This document shows positions 23,937-36,304 of a stretch of 64,000 bases of DNA, piece by piece. Below the pieces are notes generated by a model that had not been told where the DNA came from, did not search any database, and worked only from the letters and a program-made list of their open reading frames with translations. The DNA comes from Congeria kusceri (taxonomy: Eukaryota > Mollusca > Bivalvia > Myida > Dreissenidae): the NCBI GenBank assembly GCA_027627225.1, contig CM051034.1, forward strand, positions 14,375,480-14,439,479. The letters are read 5' to 3'. The position numbers and the translations under genes are program-made. Positions within the stretch are counted from its first letter, which is position 1; the number at the start of each line of letters is the position of its first letter.

Positions 23937-24520
23937 AATAATAAATAGTTTCCACTGTTTAACCTATCGATCGATATCCAGTTTGCATTGATACATAATT
24001 ATTCTGTTTTATAATAATGATCAAGTTTGTTGAGCAAATATATTTTACGGTTTAGATAAAACATAAAACGCTTTCCGCTGTTTAATAAGGACCCAACATC
24101 ATGGCATGGATTCCGTAAAAACACTAGAAGCATTGTAACTGTATCGCGTATTGGTGATCAAAACGACAGAATGCATCCGAATGAAAAGATGTCGCCTTAA
24201 TTTGCATCAATTAGTTATGTTGCCCATTGCGCTCGAGACAAATAACCGTTCAATTAATTATTGCAAATGCTAATAGACGTATACATATTTCATGGAAAAA
24301 CAAATTGAAAATATGGAGCTCTCGTTTTTGTCCACAGTCTCACTGGTTTCCGTCGATGATTTGCATGTGCAGTGTTTTATAATATGACTTGCACAAATAA
24401 CTCAACTAAATTTGATTATCAAACAGTGTGTTGCTAATAGGGCGAAGGTTGCGCAGCATGCACCATTTAATTTTCCCAAATCGATTTTTGTTAAAATGGA
24501 GATATCTTTGGAAAAGAGAT
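23937..24520 (+). repeat. R repeat copy 6
   Basis: Same GATCAAAACGACAGAATG subtype as copies 2, 3 and 8. It is followed by spacer S copy 2. Confidence 0.85.
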
Positions 24521-24524
24521 TTAT

Positions 24525-24800
24525 TATGAAATACGTTTAAATCTAAATTATTCATTACAATTATTTGGAATATAAAACATGCAACAGCTCTATTTTAATG
24601 TTCCGTTATTCAATTACTTTGGACATACTCTGAAAATAGCATTGCTCTTAATATTTAAGTGCATTTATAACTGTAATAACTTGAATGCGGGCATGACAGC
24701 AATAACTTGATAAATACAGAAAAAGTAAAAACACCACAACTTCCAAATAAAAACAAATGTCCGTCGAGTAAAAGGCTTTTGAATGTTTTGTTCATATTAA
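24525..24800 (+). repeat. Spacer repeat S, copy 2
   Basis: Homologous to 19076-19400 and in the same position, between an R copy and an E1 block. The shared order R-S-E1 shows a larger duplication covering about 17.3-20.5 and 22.6-25.1 kb. Confidence 0.75.
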
Positions 24801-24804
24801 TATT

Positions 24805-25065
24805 TACTGGCGTATTTCTTATATTCACAGAGACAAAGCGATTGTATCAGTTCTTTAGGCAATGTTATTGCGGAAGACACTTTTGTCAGCTGGTTCATTA
24901 ACTCTGTCGTGATTACTTTCGTCCTGTAAATAGCGTGTCACGACATTGGAGTTGACCTCATTAATATTCGTTCAATATTGCATTGTTAAGTACATGCACT
25001 GACCAGATGTATGAATAATGGCCAACAGGTGCTGCTTAGTATACGCGGATACTGATCAGGACCGG
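24805..25065 (+). repeat. E1 block, copy 2
   Basis: Matches E1 copy 1 through ACGCGGATACTGATCAGG. It then continues into TTAACGGAATCATAA, which in the first duplication is found only at about 22082. The intervening array is therefore an insertion there. Confidence 0.85.
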
Positions 25066-25104
25066 CATTTGTTAACGGAATCATAATTTGTCTAGTTTTG
25101 AAGT

Positions 25105-25550
25105 GAATAAAACACATTTCGCTGTCCAATAACAAGCACCGAACTTAAAGTCGTGCATTCCATATATGAACTACAACATTGTAATTGTATCGCGCATTGG
25201 TGATCGCAATGACAGAACGAATCCCAATCAAAACATGGTTCCTTGATATGCATCAATTAATTATTTTCTTCATTGCGCTTGTGGCAGCTAACGTTCAATT
25301 AATTATTTCAAATGTTAATAAAAGTATAAACATTTCATGGACAAGACAAATTAAAAATATGGATTTCTCACTTTTGTCCAGAGTATGACCAGTTTCCGTC
25401 GATGATTTTTGAGTGCAGTGTTTGGAATATGACTTGCACATATAACTCACTTACTTTCGTTATTGAACAATTAGGTGCTGCCTTGGAGGAGGCTGTCGAA
25501 GCATGCATGAATTTGTCGCACCCAATTCTGTTATAGCTTTTGGCTAATCC
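25105..25550 (+). repeat. R repeat copy 7 (5' truncated)
   Basis: It begins mid-unit at AACACATTTCGCTGTCCAAT and runs to the usual right end. A 67-codon ORF (25185-25388) remains open and is related to that in R4. Confidence 0.82.
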
Positions 25551-25829
25551 TACTTAATGTTTTTTGGTGTAGTTGCTGTTGTTATTGAATACATAGAGGT
25601 ATTTATAACTTGAAAGCATTTACTGTTACCGCCTTTGTACTGAAAAATAGAATATAAACTTATTGAAACAAACAAGCATAAAAAATACCTACTATTTGTG
25701 CATCAGAAATTCTGTTGGTGATATACAAAATACCACTGACATTTTGGGGACAGTTAAAAGCTCAGAGGATATAATTTAATGCCAAAAATCCTTCTTTCTC
25801 ATGATGTATCGTACGCAAAACGTCTCTGA

Positions 25830-26035
25830 TGTGTTTCTTATGTCCGCCAAGACCGAGCGATTGTATCGGTACCCTCGGCAATGTTATTGTGGAGTACACG
25901 TTTGTCAGCTGGTTAATTAACCCTGCCGTGACTATTATCGTCTAGGAAATAGCGTGTCACGACAATAAAAGTGGACGCCATTGATGCTTGTTCAATATTG
26001 CAGCCGTATTTACTGACCACACGAATAAGATGATC
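25830..26035 (+). repeat. E1 block, copy 3
   Basis: Contains GGCAATGTTATTGTGGAGTA, TTTGTCAGCTGGTTAATTAA and AATAGCGTGTCACGACAAT. It is the 5' member of a ~2.4 kb segment repeated at 28.3-31.1 kb. Confidence 0.85.
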
Positions 26036-26088
26036 AAAAATTATACACGCATTATTAAACCTACAGACATGTCATACGATTGTTTACA

Positions 26089-26189
26089 TTAATTCGGAAA
26101 TGATCTTACTTCTTAACGGAATCCTTCTACTATAACTTATTAATTCGGAATGATCTTACTTCTTAACGGAATCCTTCTACTATAACTTA
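26089..26189 (+). repeat. 51-bp tandem duplication
   Basis: TTAATTCGGAAATGATCTTA begins at 26089 and, with one base fewer, at 26140. The copies are otherwise identical through CTATAACTTA, so the duplication is recent. Confidence 0.92.
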
Positions 26190-26199
26190 ATTTATATTT

Positions 26200-27540
26200 A
26201 CCATACAATCATGCATTCCGACTTCCGCATTAGATCTTGTTAGTTGAATCCGTTGTCGCCAAGGCGATCCTGTTTTTCAGTTCTAAGTCCCGTATTGTTA
26301 ATTTGGGTACCGGTCTTCATAGCGGACGTGTGGGTTTCCTTCGGATACCTTAGATTACCCACATAAAGACAACGGCCATGTATTAAAATATAACAGTATT
26401 TCATAATAGCCACATAATATTACAATCTGCATAAGGAGGCCCAATGTTACATCTTGGAGGAATGTAGAGATTTCAAAGGTTCTTTATTCTTGTGATTTAT
26501 CATAGACAAAACGTCCCTGGCGTAGAGTTGTTGAGACGTCACAAGTTCTTTATTCTAATGATGTATGATATGATAAAAGGCTCTGGTGTGTTTCTAGTAT
26601 CCATTAAGATCTGCCGTTTGTATACAGACCTTGTAAACTAGTTTAGTTGAATTTAAGGGAAATTTTAAGATCAACTTTTCATCGTGAAATGTGTCTTTCG
26701 TTCGTCATTTTACTTTTTATTGGCATTAGCTTCGGACATTTGGTCCTAATTTGGATATACGTTTATTTTTCTAACCGACTCTGACCATAGCTTATTGCAA
26801 GTAAAACGATAAATACGAAACAATACAGTGGTTCCATAGACATTGAAATGATTGTGGGTGGCTCGCCATTTGACTGATACATAGTTTGATATTAATTTAT
26901 CTTGCAATCATAATATTACATAAGTATCTCAAATATACGCATTAACTGGAAATATATCGATACATAACTGATTATAGAATATAACTAGAACTCAAAAATC
27001 TGAAAGATAATCGATTGTCTGGTTCCATGCCTATTATATTTTAATTGATATCATACTACTCTCTAAAACACTTACATCTTATATGCCCACGAAAATCGAC
27101 AGAACTATTTTGTCATCCGTTGATAATGAAAAGGCCAAAAGCATTTGAATCAGTTTAGAGTTCATATTACGCGATCACACGATGGTCGTGATTAGAATTA
27201 CGGCTACAAAACGCCATAAACAAACACTGTTGCCGGTAAAACATTTAATTAATGCTTTGCTCGATAATGTTTGTTCTATAGATTATTAAAATCATTAATA
27301 CAATCATATTAACATTCAATATGCATTTGTCCATAGGCTGAACATACCAGTAGGATATTTTTCGAGGGATTATAACATGTGTGTACTCTTAAATTATTGT
27401 AATACGTGATGAACATATGTATATGTGGAACACATAAAATATAACGCCCCACTATTTTAGGAAGTGATATTGGAGTTTCGGTATATTCAAAGCATAACTG
27501 CAGCTCCTAGTAATGTTTTCGTGCTAGTGGGAGCCATTTG
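26200..27540 (+). repeat. 1.3 kb segment duplicated at 29520-31140
   Basis: The two stretches are strongly similar and collinear: TTTGGGTAC, AACGGCCAT.TATTAAAATA, GAGTTGTTGAGA, TTCGGACATTTGGTCCTAAT, CGATCACACGATGGTCGTGA and TTAGGAAG.GATATTGGAGTT. Similarity ends abruptly at GGGAGCCATTTG (27540), where R8 begins mid-unit. Confidence 0.88.
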
Positions 27541-28060
27541 TTTTATAATAATTATCAAGTCTGTTGAGCAAATATATTTTACGGTTTAGATAAAACATAA
27601 AACGCTTTCCGCTGTTCAATAAGCACCAATCATCATGACATGGATTCCATAAATACACCAAAAGCATTGTGATTGTATCGCGTATTGGTGATCAAAACGA
27701 CAGAATGCATCCAAATGAAAACATGGCGCCTGAATTTGAATCAATTAATTATGTTGCCCCTTGCGCTCAATACAGCTAAACGTTAATTATTTATTGCAAA
27801 TGCTAATAGACGTATACATATTTCACGGAAAAACAAATTGTAAATATGGATTTCTCATTTTTTCCACAGTCTCACTGATTTCCGTGGATGATTTGCAAGT
27901 GCAGTGTTTATAATATGACTTACACAAATAACTAAATTAAATGATTATCAAACAGTGTGATGCTAATTGGGCGAAGATTGCGCAGCATGCACTATTTAAT
28001 TTTCCCAAATCGAATTTTGTAAAATGGAGATATCTTTTGAAAAGAGACTTATGAAGTTAT
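27541..28060 (+). repeat. R repeat copy 8 (5' truncated at a rearrangement junction)
   Basis: It starts inside the unit at TTTATAATAATTATCAAG directly after duplicated segment sequence and is followed by part of spacer S (28060-28145). Confidence 0.82.
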
Positions 28061-28145
28061 ATGTTTAAATATAAATTATTAATTACAATTATTTGGAATA
28101 TAAAACATTCAACAGCTCTATTTTAATGATCCGTTATATATCAGC

Positions 28146-28317
28146 TCTTGTAATTCTTATAAGAATGGCCATGTAACAATTTTATGTTGATATAGTGATG
28201 TTTAAATGTAAACATGGACGAGACTCTAATAAAATATATATACGCGGCGTTCAGTTTATTTAGAAATCAAATTTAATAATAATTTAATATTAATATCAGT
28301 TCACTTCAGTTCCTATT
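28146..28317. other. Short linker
   Basis: Unique AT-rich DNA, then AATTTAATAATAAT and ACTTCAGTTCCTATT, which resembles the leader of other R copies. Confidence 0.4.
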
Positions 28318-28862
28318 AAATAATACATAGTTTGCGTATTTTTAACCTATCGATCGGTACACGGTTTGCATTGATACATAATTATTCTGTTTTATAATGG
28401 TGATCAGTTTTACGGGGCAATTACATTTTACGGTTTAGATCAAACATAAAACACTTTTTGCTGTCCAATAACAAGAACCCATCTTCCTGTCATGATTCCA
28501 TAAATAAACAACAGCTTTGTAATTGTATCGCGCATTGGTGATCGCAATGACAAAACGAATCCCAATGAAAAGTTGGCGCCTTAATACGCATCAGTTTATT
28601 ACTTTTCTCCAATTAATTATTTCAAATGTTAAAAGAAGTATAAATATTTCATGGACAAAACAAATTAAAAATATATAATTCTCATTTTGTCCACAGTATG
28701 ACTGATTTCCGTCGATGATTTTTGAGTGCAGTGTTCGAAATATGACTTGCACAAACAACTCAATTAATTTCATTATCGAACAGTTAGTTGCTTACTGGGC
28801 GGAGGTTGTCGCAGCATGCATAAATTGATCGCGTCGAATACTGTTAAAGCTTTTGGTTAATG
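28318..28862 (+). repeat. R repeat copy 9
   Basis: The last R copy, of the GATCGCAATGACA subtype. An internal in-frame deletion shortens the small ORF. It is followed by unit I. Confidence 0.85.
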
Positions 28863-29184
28863 CTGCTCAATGTTTTTTATGAGATTGCTGTTGTTTCTGA
28901 TTTGTTTTAGTGACTCATCTGTGAATTCTACAGGCGTTAATAAATAGAGGTATCTAGAAAATTGTGCATGTGAAGTTACCCCCTTTGTGATGAAAAATAG
29001 GTAATTAACTTTCGGCACATTAAAACAAAAAGTAAGAATACACAAATGGACAAAAAGACAATATGATTTGTGCGTAACAATTTATGTTGGTAATGTACGA
29101 AATACGACTGAACTTTTGGGGCCAGTGAAAGCTCAGATGATAGTATTTGAGGCCCTTCTTTCTCATGTATCTTCCGCAAAACGT

Positions 29185-29405
29185 CTCAGACGTGCATCTC
29201 ATATCCGCCGAGACCGAGCGATCGTATCCCACCTGCGGCAATGTTATTGCGGAAGACACCTTTGTCAGCTGGTTCATTAACCCTGTCGTTCCTAGTTTCT
29301 TTCAGAAAATAGCGTGTCACGACAATGGACTGGACATCATTGATATTCGTTCAATATTGAAGGCGTATTCACTAACCACACACATCAGATGACCAAATAT
29401 GACGC
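29185..29405 (+). repeat. E1 block, copy 4 (start of unit I)
   Basis: CGAGACCGAGCGATCGTATC, GGCAATGTTATTGCGGAAGA and AATAGCGTGTCACGACAATG match the other E1 copies. Confidence 0.85.
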
Positions 29406-29519
29406 ACGCATTTTAAAATCTACAAAAATGCGATACGATGTTTTACATTAGTTTGGAATAATCATACCATATAACGGAGATCCTATTGATATATCTTATT
29501 TATATTTTACCATACATGT

Positions 29520-31140
29520 ATTCCGACTAGCGCTGTTGTTAGTTTAATCCGTTGTCACCGAGACGATCCGTTTTCAGTTTCGAGTCCCGAATAGCTAATT
29601 TGGGTACTAGTCTTTATAATAGACTTGCGGATATCTTGGCTTATCCACAGAGAAAGACAAAGGCAGGCCATCTATTAAAATATAACAGTATCTGATAACA
29701 GCTGAGACTGAGAAAGATTAAAAGCTAAGTTGTAAACTCTTGTGTCATCGTTTAAAGAAGACAGTTTTCTTAGTGCAAACGATATTCCGCCATCCGGATA
29801 AAAGCTTGTTTTTAAGAATTATTAATATAGTAATATTTACGGGATTCTAAATCATTTATATAAGCGAACATATATAATGTTCACGAGCACAGGTATACCT
29901 TGGCTTATCCACAGAAAAAGACAACGGCCATCTATTAAAATATATAATGTACATAATAATTTGAGTATTATGCTTCGTTTAAAAAGAATTAAAGGTTGTA
30001 TTTTACCAAATACTGTGCTGTAAAGGTCCAAAGTTTCATTTTGCAGGATTGTAGAGATTTCAAAGGTTCTTTATTCTCATGATATATCTTAGGCTAAACG
30101 TCTCTGGCGTAGAGTTGTTGAGATGTCACAATTTCTTAATTTCCAATGATGTATCATAGGCAAAAAGGCTCTGGTGTGTTTCTAATATCCACCGAGATCT
30201 ACCGATTGTATATAAAAAAACCTTGTCAACTGGTTTAGTTGCATTTAAGGGCAATTTTAAGATCACCTTTTCATTATGAAATGTGTCTTTTGTTCGTCGT
30301 TTTACTTTATTATTGGCATAAGCTTCGGACATTTGGTCCTAATTTGGATATACATTTATTTTTCTAACAGACTCTGACCATAGCTTGTTGCAAGTAAAAC
30401 GATAAATACAAAACATTACAGTGGTTCCATAGACATTAAAATGATTGTGGATGGCTTGCCATTTGACTGATACATAGTTTGATATTAATGTATCTTGTAA
30501 TCATAATATTTCATTCTCATCTCAAATATACGCATTAACATGAATTATATCGATAGATGACTGGTTATAGAATATAACTAGATTTCAGAAATCGGAAAGA
30601 TAATCAATTGTCTGGTTCCATACCAATTATATTTTTATTGATGTAATTCTACTCCTTAAAACACTTGCATCTTATCTGCCCACGAAAATCGACAGAACTA
30701 TTTGGTCGTCCGTTTATAATGAAAAGGCCAAAAGCATTTGAATCAGTTTTGAGTTCATATTGCGCGATCACACGATGGTCGTGATTAGAATTACGGCTAC
30801 AAAACACCCTGAACAAACACTGCTGCTGGTAAAACATTTAATTAATGCTTTGCTCGATAATATTTGTTCCATAGATTATTAAAATCATTAATACAATGAT
30901 ATTAACGTTCAATATGCATTTGTCCCTAGGCTGAAAATACCAGTGAGATATTTTTCGAGGGATTATATAATGTGTGTACTCTTAAATTATTGTTATACGT
31001 GATGAACATGTGTATATGTGGAACACATAAAATATAACACCCCACTATTTTAGGAAGCGATATTGGAGTTTCTGTATATTCTGAGCATAATTGACTCTCC
31101 TAAGAATGTTTTCCTGCTATTGGGAGCTATTTGGGTGCCA
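29520..31140 (+). repeat. Segment homologous to 26200-27540
   Basis: This is the continuous version of the duplicated segment. It reads on through GGGAGCTATTTGGGTGCCAG into the rest of unit I, so the 27540 endpoint is a breakpoint in the earlier copy. Confidence 0.88.
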
Positions 31141-32548
31141 GGGCATCACTTTTCCTGTCTTGAATTTCTTCAGAGGAAGCTCTCGAGGGAATATTTATTC
31201 AGCAAAGAAACATATGCTCTTTCTGTTGTTCATACCATGCTAAAATAATAGTATAAACTGGTTTGCAATGCTGCAATACGCCTTGATTGTCCTGCGAAAA
31301 TAATTCGTAGGTACAGTACTGGTTCAGATAAAAGTGATTGGATAGTTGTAATGCATTGAATAATAAATGCCTTGTGAGTATGTTTGTGAACACAACCATA
31401 ATGATATATCAAACACAACCGAAAGAAATAGTTAATTTATAAAATAGTTTTCTTTAGGTTTCTCACGATATGTAACAAACTGTGAACATATCCGAACCTT
31501 CTGTCTATACGCTTCGCTTATTAATTCTTGGTGCCACTTACAGATCGTGTACTGACATGTCCGTGAAAGCAACGTACGATTTAAAGGATCAACTTCAAAG
31601 TACAGTTTACACCATCGTTGTGCGTTGTTCTGGTTTGTGTGCTTTTACAGGAATATCGGAAAGGATCCTTAGAGTTGTGATCTGTTTGAAGGACGCGTTA
31701 TATCTGCAGTCATAGGCACCTCTGCAGTTATCCTAACAATGCGTGTTGTTTCTGTAATCAAATAAGTGCTTTATTATGACTGAACATGTCCTTTGAAATC
31801 TTGCGCAAGGAGTGGAAATGAATGTTCGCTTTTATTAGTGAGATCTACCAGAACTTTAATTAGAAAGCGGTGTTGCTTTTGTGTCTGGTGACTTCGATAG
31901 CGCACGTGTTTCTTTCCTGGAGGATTATAATTATATTAATTTCTTTAAAGTATGTTCTTTTTTTCCTTTCAACTAAGTTTTTATATTTCTCGAAACGAAG
32001 CAGTTTGTATTCGCATTGAACATGTCTCAGTTCTGGGATAAACGGATATTCTGTTGTATATTTGGTCATTATGCTGAAGATCTATTATCTGTCGAGGAGT
32101 CTAGCTTGTTTGGCAACAAAGTGAAGAAATGACAGTGATGGAATAAATGCAATCGTTAATGCAATGCTATTTATTATTGGTCGGACTAAACACGGACAAA
32201 CAACATGTTCTGCAAGTGAAGTGCATTTCACTTCTGGAGTTGATGTTCGTGTTCCTTGAACGTTTTACGTGTCATTGAGATTGAGAAAGATTAAAAGCTG
32301 CGTTGTAAATTTTTGTTTCGTCGTTTAAGGAAGACAGTTTTCTTAGTGCAAATTATATTTCTTGCATCCGGATATGCGCTTGTTTTTAATAATCATAAAT
32401 ATAGTAATAATTACGGTATTCTTAAGCATTTATATAAGTGAACATATATGATGTTGACGAGCACAGGTATGATGTATTTTGAAGGCAATATGACTGATAT
32501 AAAGGGCGGTCAATTTTTGTAACAGAAGTTTCATTTGGACATATATTG

Positions 32549-32684
32549 TATATATAAATTGTAGTTGGTAATGTTTGAAAAACTTAATATCAGTTTAATA
32601 ACAATATTTTTTTCTGTATATATAAATTGTAGTTTGTGATGTTTGAAAAACTTTATATTAGTTTAATAACAATCTTTTTCTGTC
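32549..32684 (+). repeat. 68-bp tandem duplication
   Basis: TATATATAAATTGTAGTT begins at 32549 and again at 32617, each followed by ATGTTTGAAAAACTT and AGTTTAATAACAAT. The two copies differ at a few sites. Confidence 0.88.
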
Positions 32685-33059
32685 GTTAGATACAGACAAC
32701 TTTTGCAGGAAAGCAATTTTAAAGACATAATACTTATACACGTTTGTTTCCTTTCATGTTGTTTTTTTCCCTGCAGTATGTCCAAGTTTTCAGCTGGTTT
32801 GAAATTGTGTACATTTTGAAATAAACTAGTTTATATTTTTCATGTTTTAAAATATGCATGCAGTGTTAAATAATGTTCACATAATTTTTATCGTACTGTA
32901 AAGAACAAAGAATTCCGAATGTTACATTATTGCACACGATGCAAATGGGGTGCTTGTAAAAGTATATGTAATCATATTGGTTCTCAGAGGTATGTTCTCA
33001 ATCTAACATTTACAACATCTCTGTGTTCGTGTCATATAATCCTTTAAAGCCGTGATGGA

Positions 33060-33165
33060 AATTGCACGTGAATAATGACGTCATATGGAACGCACGACAC
33101 GTGTGGCGATATACCGGAAGTTGCATTCGTAGGTACGAGCAGGACTCCAAAATCTCTCAGGTGAG
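33060..33165 (+). promoter_or_regulatory. Conserved CRE/E-box/ETS block with splice donor, unit I
   Basis: Seen: CACGTG (33065-33070), TGACGTCA (33076-33083), CATATG just after, CACGTG (33098-33103), ACCGGAAGT (33113-33121), then CAG|GTGAGC with the boundary at 33160/33161. Known: CREB/ATF, bHLH and ETS/GABP sites cluster near transcription starts of TATA-less metazoan promoters, and CAG|GTRAGY is the 5' splice consensus. Inferred: a core promoter and short non-coding first exon on the + strand. The block is nearly identical in units II and III while flanking DNA has diverged strongly. No coding exon downstream could be identified. Confidence 0.5.
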
Positions 33166-34329
33166 CAACAACGTTTATTAAATTGCAATAACATTTTATC
33201 TGCATTTTATTCTATCTAAACTCTATTTAATCCTTGAAGCTTTGTTTTCTATATTTTCTAGCCTGGAATGCTTCCATTCAGAATTTTCCTTGTAGGTTTG
33301 CCATTCCTGTTTACAAGTACCAGTTTGTCTTACGTGCTATACTTCACTCTTAATTCTTGAAATTATTGACTGTATAGAACATTCCAAGAAATGACAGAGC
33401 ATTTATTGACACGACCTAATTGGTGATACTATGTTAGACGTCGTCAAAAAATTATTTTCTGCCATCAACCTGTTCTCATTGAACGTTTGACAATTACGCT
33501 TCAGTCTGATAAGTTTCTATCAGGAAACTACATGCAAACGCAATTCAACGCACATACATCTTTATTGATGAAACTGTATTCGCAACGATTTTAAATTAAC
33601 GTCAGATAATGCGCTGTGTCTATATATCACACTGTATCTAGCAGAATGCACTTGTTGTCTTTTATTTGCAGTTCGTGTGTAAATTGTTTTTTAACATTCA
33701 TACTAACGTCAAAAGCTTAAAAGATGAATAATTCCTTGTGGAAATATAAAACATATAGCAAAATTAATAATAGCATATTCATGTATTTCCATGTTTACCA
33801 TTATTATTAAACTGCATAATTTGCTGGTCTATTTGGTACAGTTGGCGGAATTAATTCTTCTGTGACTTATATATAGCCATAATATTGCCATAGTATGTGT
33901 TGTGTGCGAGGAATATACATTGTAATGTAAATAATAGATCGAATCGCGGATCAAAAGTTTCAAAATATCAGTATTTCGGATCCGAAACGACATTTATGTC
34001 GACAGTTTTACAGTCTCTACGTCTTTCATAACTTACTGATCGCCCACTCAAATTCCTCTACCGCTTTTCCTATATTTTCAATTGTTGTTATTATGAGCAA
34101 TAAATGACATTCAGATTTTCGCATAATGTTCATGTTAGAAAGATATACAAAAAAATAGTAGCTCTATGAATGGCATAATAACCATATTGTAGCTTAACAA
34201 AGAAATTAAGTGGGTTTCTGTACTTCAAAAATACAAAGTATGATTTTTGAACTTCGACAAACGTTATACATGTATGCTGCTTTGTTAACCAGAGTGTCGA
34301 TGATATGAAATCATTTATTGCCATATTCG

Positions 34330-35335
34330 TTGTATTCATGGGTGGATAGATCTCATTAAGGAGAAGTGCAGTGCACAAGAACCATTACTCTGCACTTCAT
34401 GGTTCTTGAGTAATTGCCCTTTGTTAAGTTATTATACTTCGTTTTTGCCTGGAGCATAACTCTTAGACTATAAAAGGTATTAACTTGAAACTTCATAGGT
34501 GGATAGATCTCATTGAGGAAAAGTGCAGTGCACAAGAACCGTTACTCTGCACTTCATAATTCTGGAGTTATTGCCCTTTGATAATTTTTCATTTTCAGGC
34601 GGAGTCAACTTTTGGTTTCAGCTCTCTAACTTGAGAACGAATTGAAATATTTTAATGAAACTTCATCCATACATACCTTATATCGAGACTTCGCTTGGAA
34701 TTACATAGGGGATGGATGGGGTCATTGTCAAGGTCACCATTACATAAAATAGAAAAACGGTTTCCGCTCAATTACTTGAAAACGAATAGAGCTATTGTAA
34801 TTTAACTTCATACATAGATACCTTTTATCAAGACATCGCTTGGGATTGCATAGGGGGTGGGTGGGATCAAGGTCAAGGTCACCGTTACTAAAAATAATAA
34901 AACGGTTTCTTCTCAATTACTCAATAACAGATCGAGCTATTGTAATGAATATAGATGGAAAATTCCTTGTGAATGCATACTCCTCCTACAATTTCCAACA
35001 GACTCTTGAAACTTGTTGTTAAGGGTAACGTGTAGTTGTGCCTAAAGATGGGGATTTAAATTTGTCTTTTCCAGTCGCAAGTTATGGCCCTTTGATTATT
35101 TTTCCTCTATGGAATGTATAGGGAACATTTCTTGTGAACGCAACTCCTCCTACAGTATGCAACGGATTTTCTTGAAACTTGTCTTCATTGTTGACGGTAA
35201 CGTGTAGTTGTGTATAAAGATGGGGATTGAAATTGTTTATTAAAAAAACACATTTTTTTATTTGCTGGCCCCCACCTTCAAACATGCTATAATTCGGGGC
35301 CCGTTGTCACCCCTGTGACAAAGTTCTAGTTTGTA
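34330..35335 (+). mobile_element. Composite of nested tandem repeats in unit I
   Basis: There are three sub-arrays: two ~170-bp units with GGTGGATAGATCTCATT and GTGCAGTGCACAAGAACC (34337 and 34498); about three units of the GTCAAGGTCA repeat (34605-34960); and two ~165-bp units with ACTCCTCCTACA and GGTAACGTGTAGTTGTG (34970 and 35135). It ends in GGGGCCCGTTGTCACCCCTG. Unit II lacks this sequence and unit III has a different element in the equivalent interval, so it is an insertion or expansion in unit I. Confidence 0.65.
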
Positions 35336-35559
35336 TTAAATTGCAGGTATAGTTTTGTTCAATCTTCCGGTTAATGGTCACTTACAAAATCGGTTTAATG
35401 TGAGGTAAATAAATGTTTTTATTGTCCGATAATACATTCGATTTACGAAAGAAATCCATGCATTGACGTCAAAAATGATTGCTGAAGATGGCATGTCAAA
35501 CATACACATACTCGTTGTATAGCTCTTTGGTTTATCCTATAGCTAAACGATTGATTTCT

Positions 35560-35856
35560 TACTTATACCCACTCAGACATGTGCAGCTAAATGATATATC
35601 CATACGCAACGCCATTTACCTTAAGGTGATGAATAATTGATCACGAGGTACAAACGCGTTCGATCAAACGCCACGTGGGAAATAAAAGCTATAAATCATC
35701 TATTCAATTATGCAATGTACATTCGTAAAAGGTGATCGTATTGCTGAAAGCTGTGATAAACATAATGTAATTAGACATAAATGACCGGGCAATATAAGGA
35801 ACAAGTCAGGTTACCAGTCTCGCATATAAAAGTCAGTGCTTTACTCTGCTTAAGGT
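35560..35856 (+). promoter_or_regulatory. Conserved block with CACGTGGGAAATAAA, unit I
   Basis: It is shared with 45415-45670 and 54985-55284. Best conserved are CGATCAAACGCCACGTGGGA, AATAAAAGCT, TATTCAATTATGCAATGTAC and AGGTGATCGTATTGCTG. It contains an E-box and an A/T-rich TATA-like stretch. At its right edge all three copies have a pyrimidine-biased run ending in AG (35854), a possible 3' splice site. A regulatory or exon-flanking role is inference. Confidence 0.3.
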
Positions 35857-35971
35857 TAATGGTTTGAGTTTGAGACCATTTGATTCACAAAACTTTGGTA
35901 CATGTTACAATTTATATAATTATCAGGACGTATGTGGCATGACCAAATATTTCAAGAAGGGTGTATTGTTC

Positions 35972-36304
35972 AGACGTTATTTGATAAATGATCCAAATGT
36001 GTTACATCCGATTCAACTTAACCGGCAATGTTTTGTACTGTTTTCTCCTATCTGTGTATGTGTCAATTTTCTAAACTTTCCTCAGTTATGTTGTCCAAAT
36101 GTCCAAATAACCAGGGGGGTGGGGGCATTTGTGACTTCTAGACGTTATTTGATAAATGATCCAAATGTGTTACATCCGATTCAACTTAACCGGCAATGTT
36201 TTGTACTGTTTTCTCCTATCTGTGTATGTGTCAATTTTCTAAACTTTCCTCAGTTATGTTGTCCAAATGTCCAAATAACCAGGGGGGTGGGGGCATTTGT
36301 GACT
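35972..36304 (+). repeat. Exact 168-bp tandem duplication
   Basis: The sequence from AGACGTTATTTGATAAATG to GGGGGCATTTGTGACT occurs at 35972 and again at 36140 with no mismatch that I can find over about 165 bases. Units II and III have a single diverged copy. Because 168 is divisible by three, it doubles an open frame and yields a 168-codon ORF (35864-36370), the longest in the window. I regard that ORF as a by-product. Recent duplication or an assembly artefact are both possible. Confidence 0.95.
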
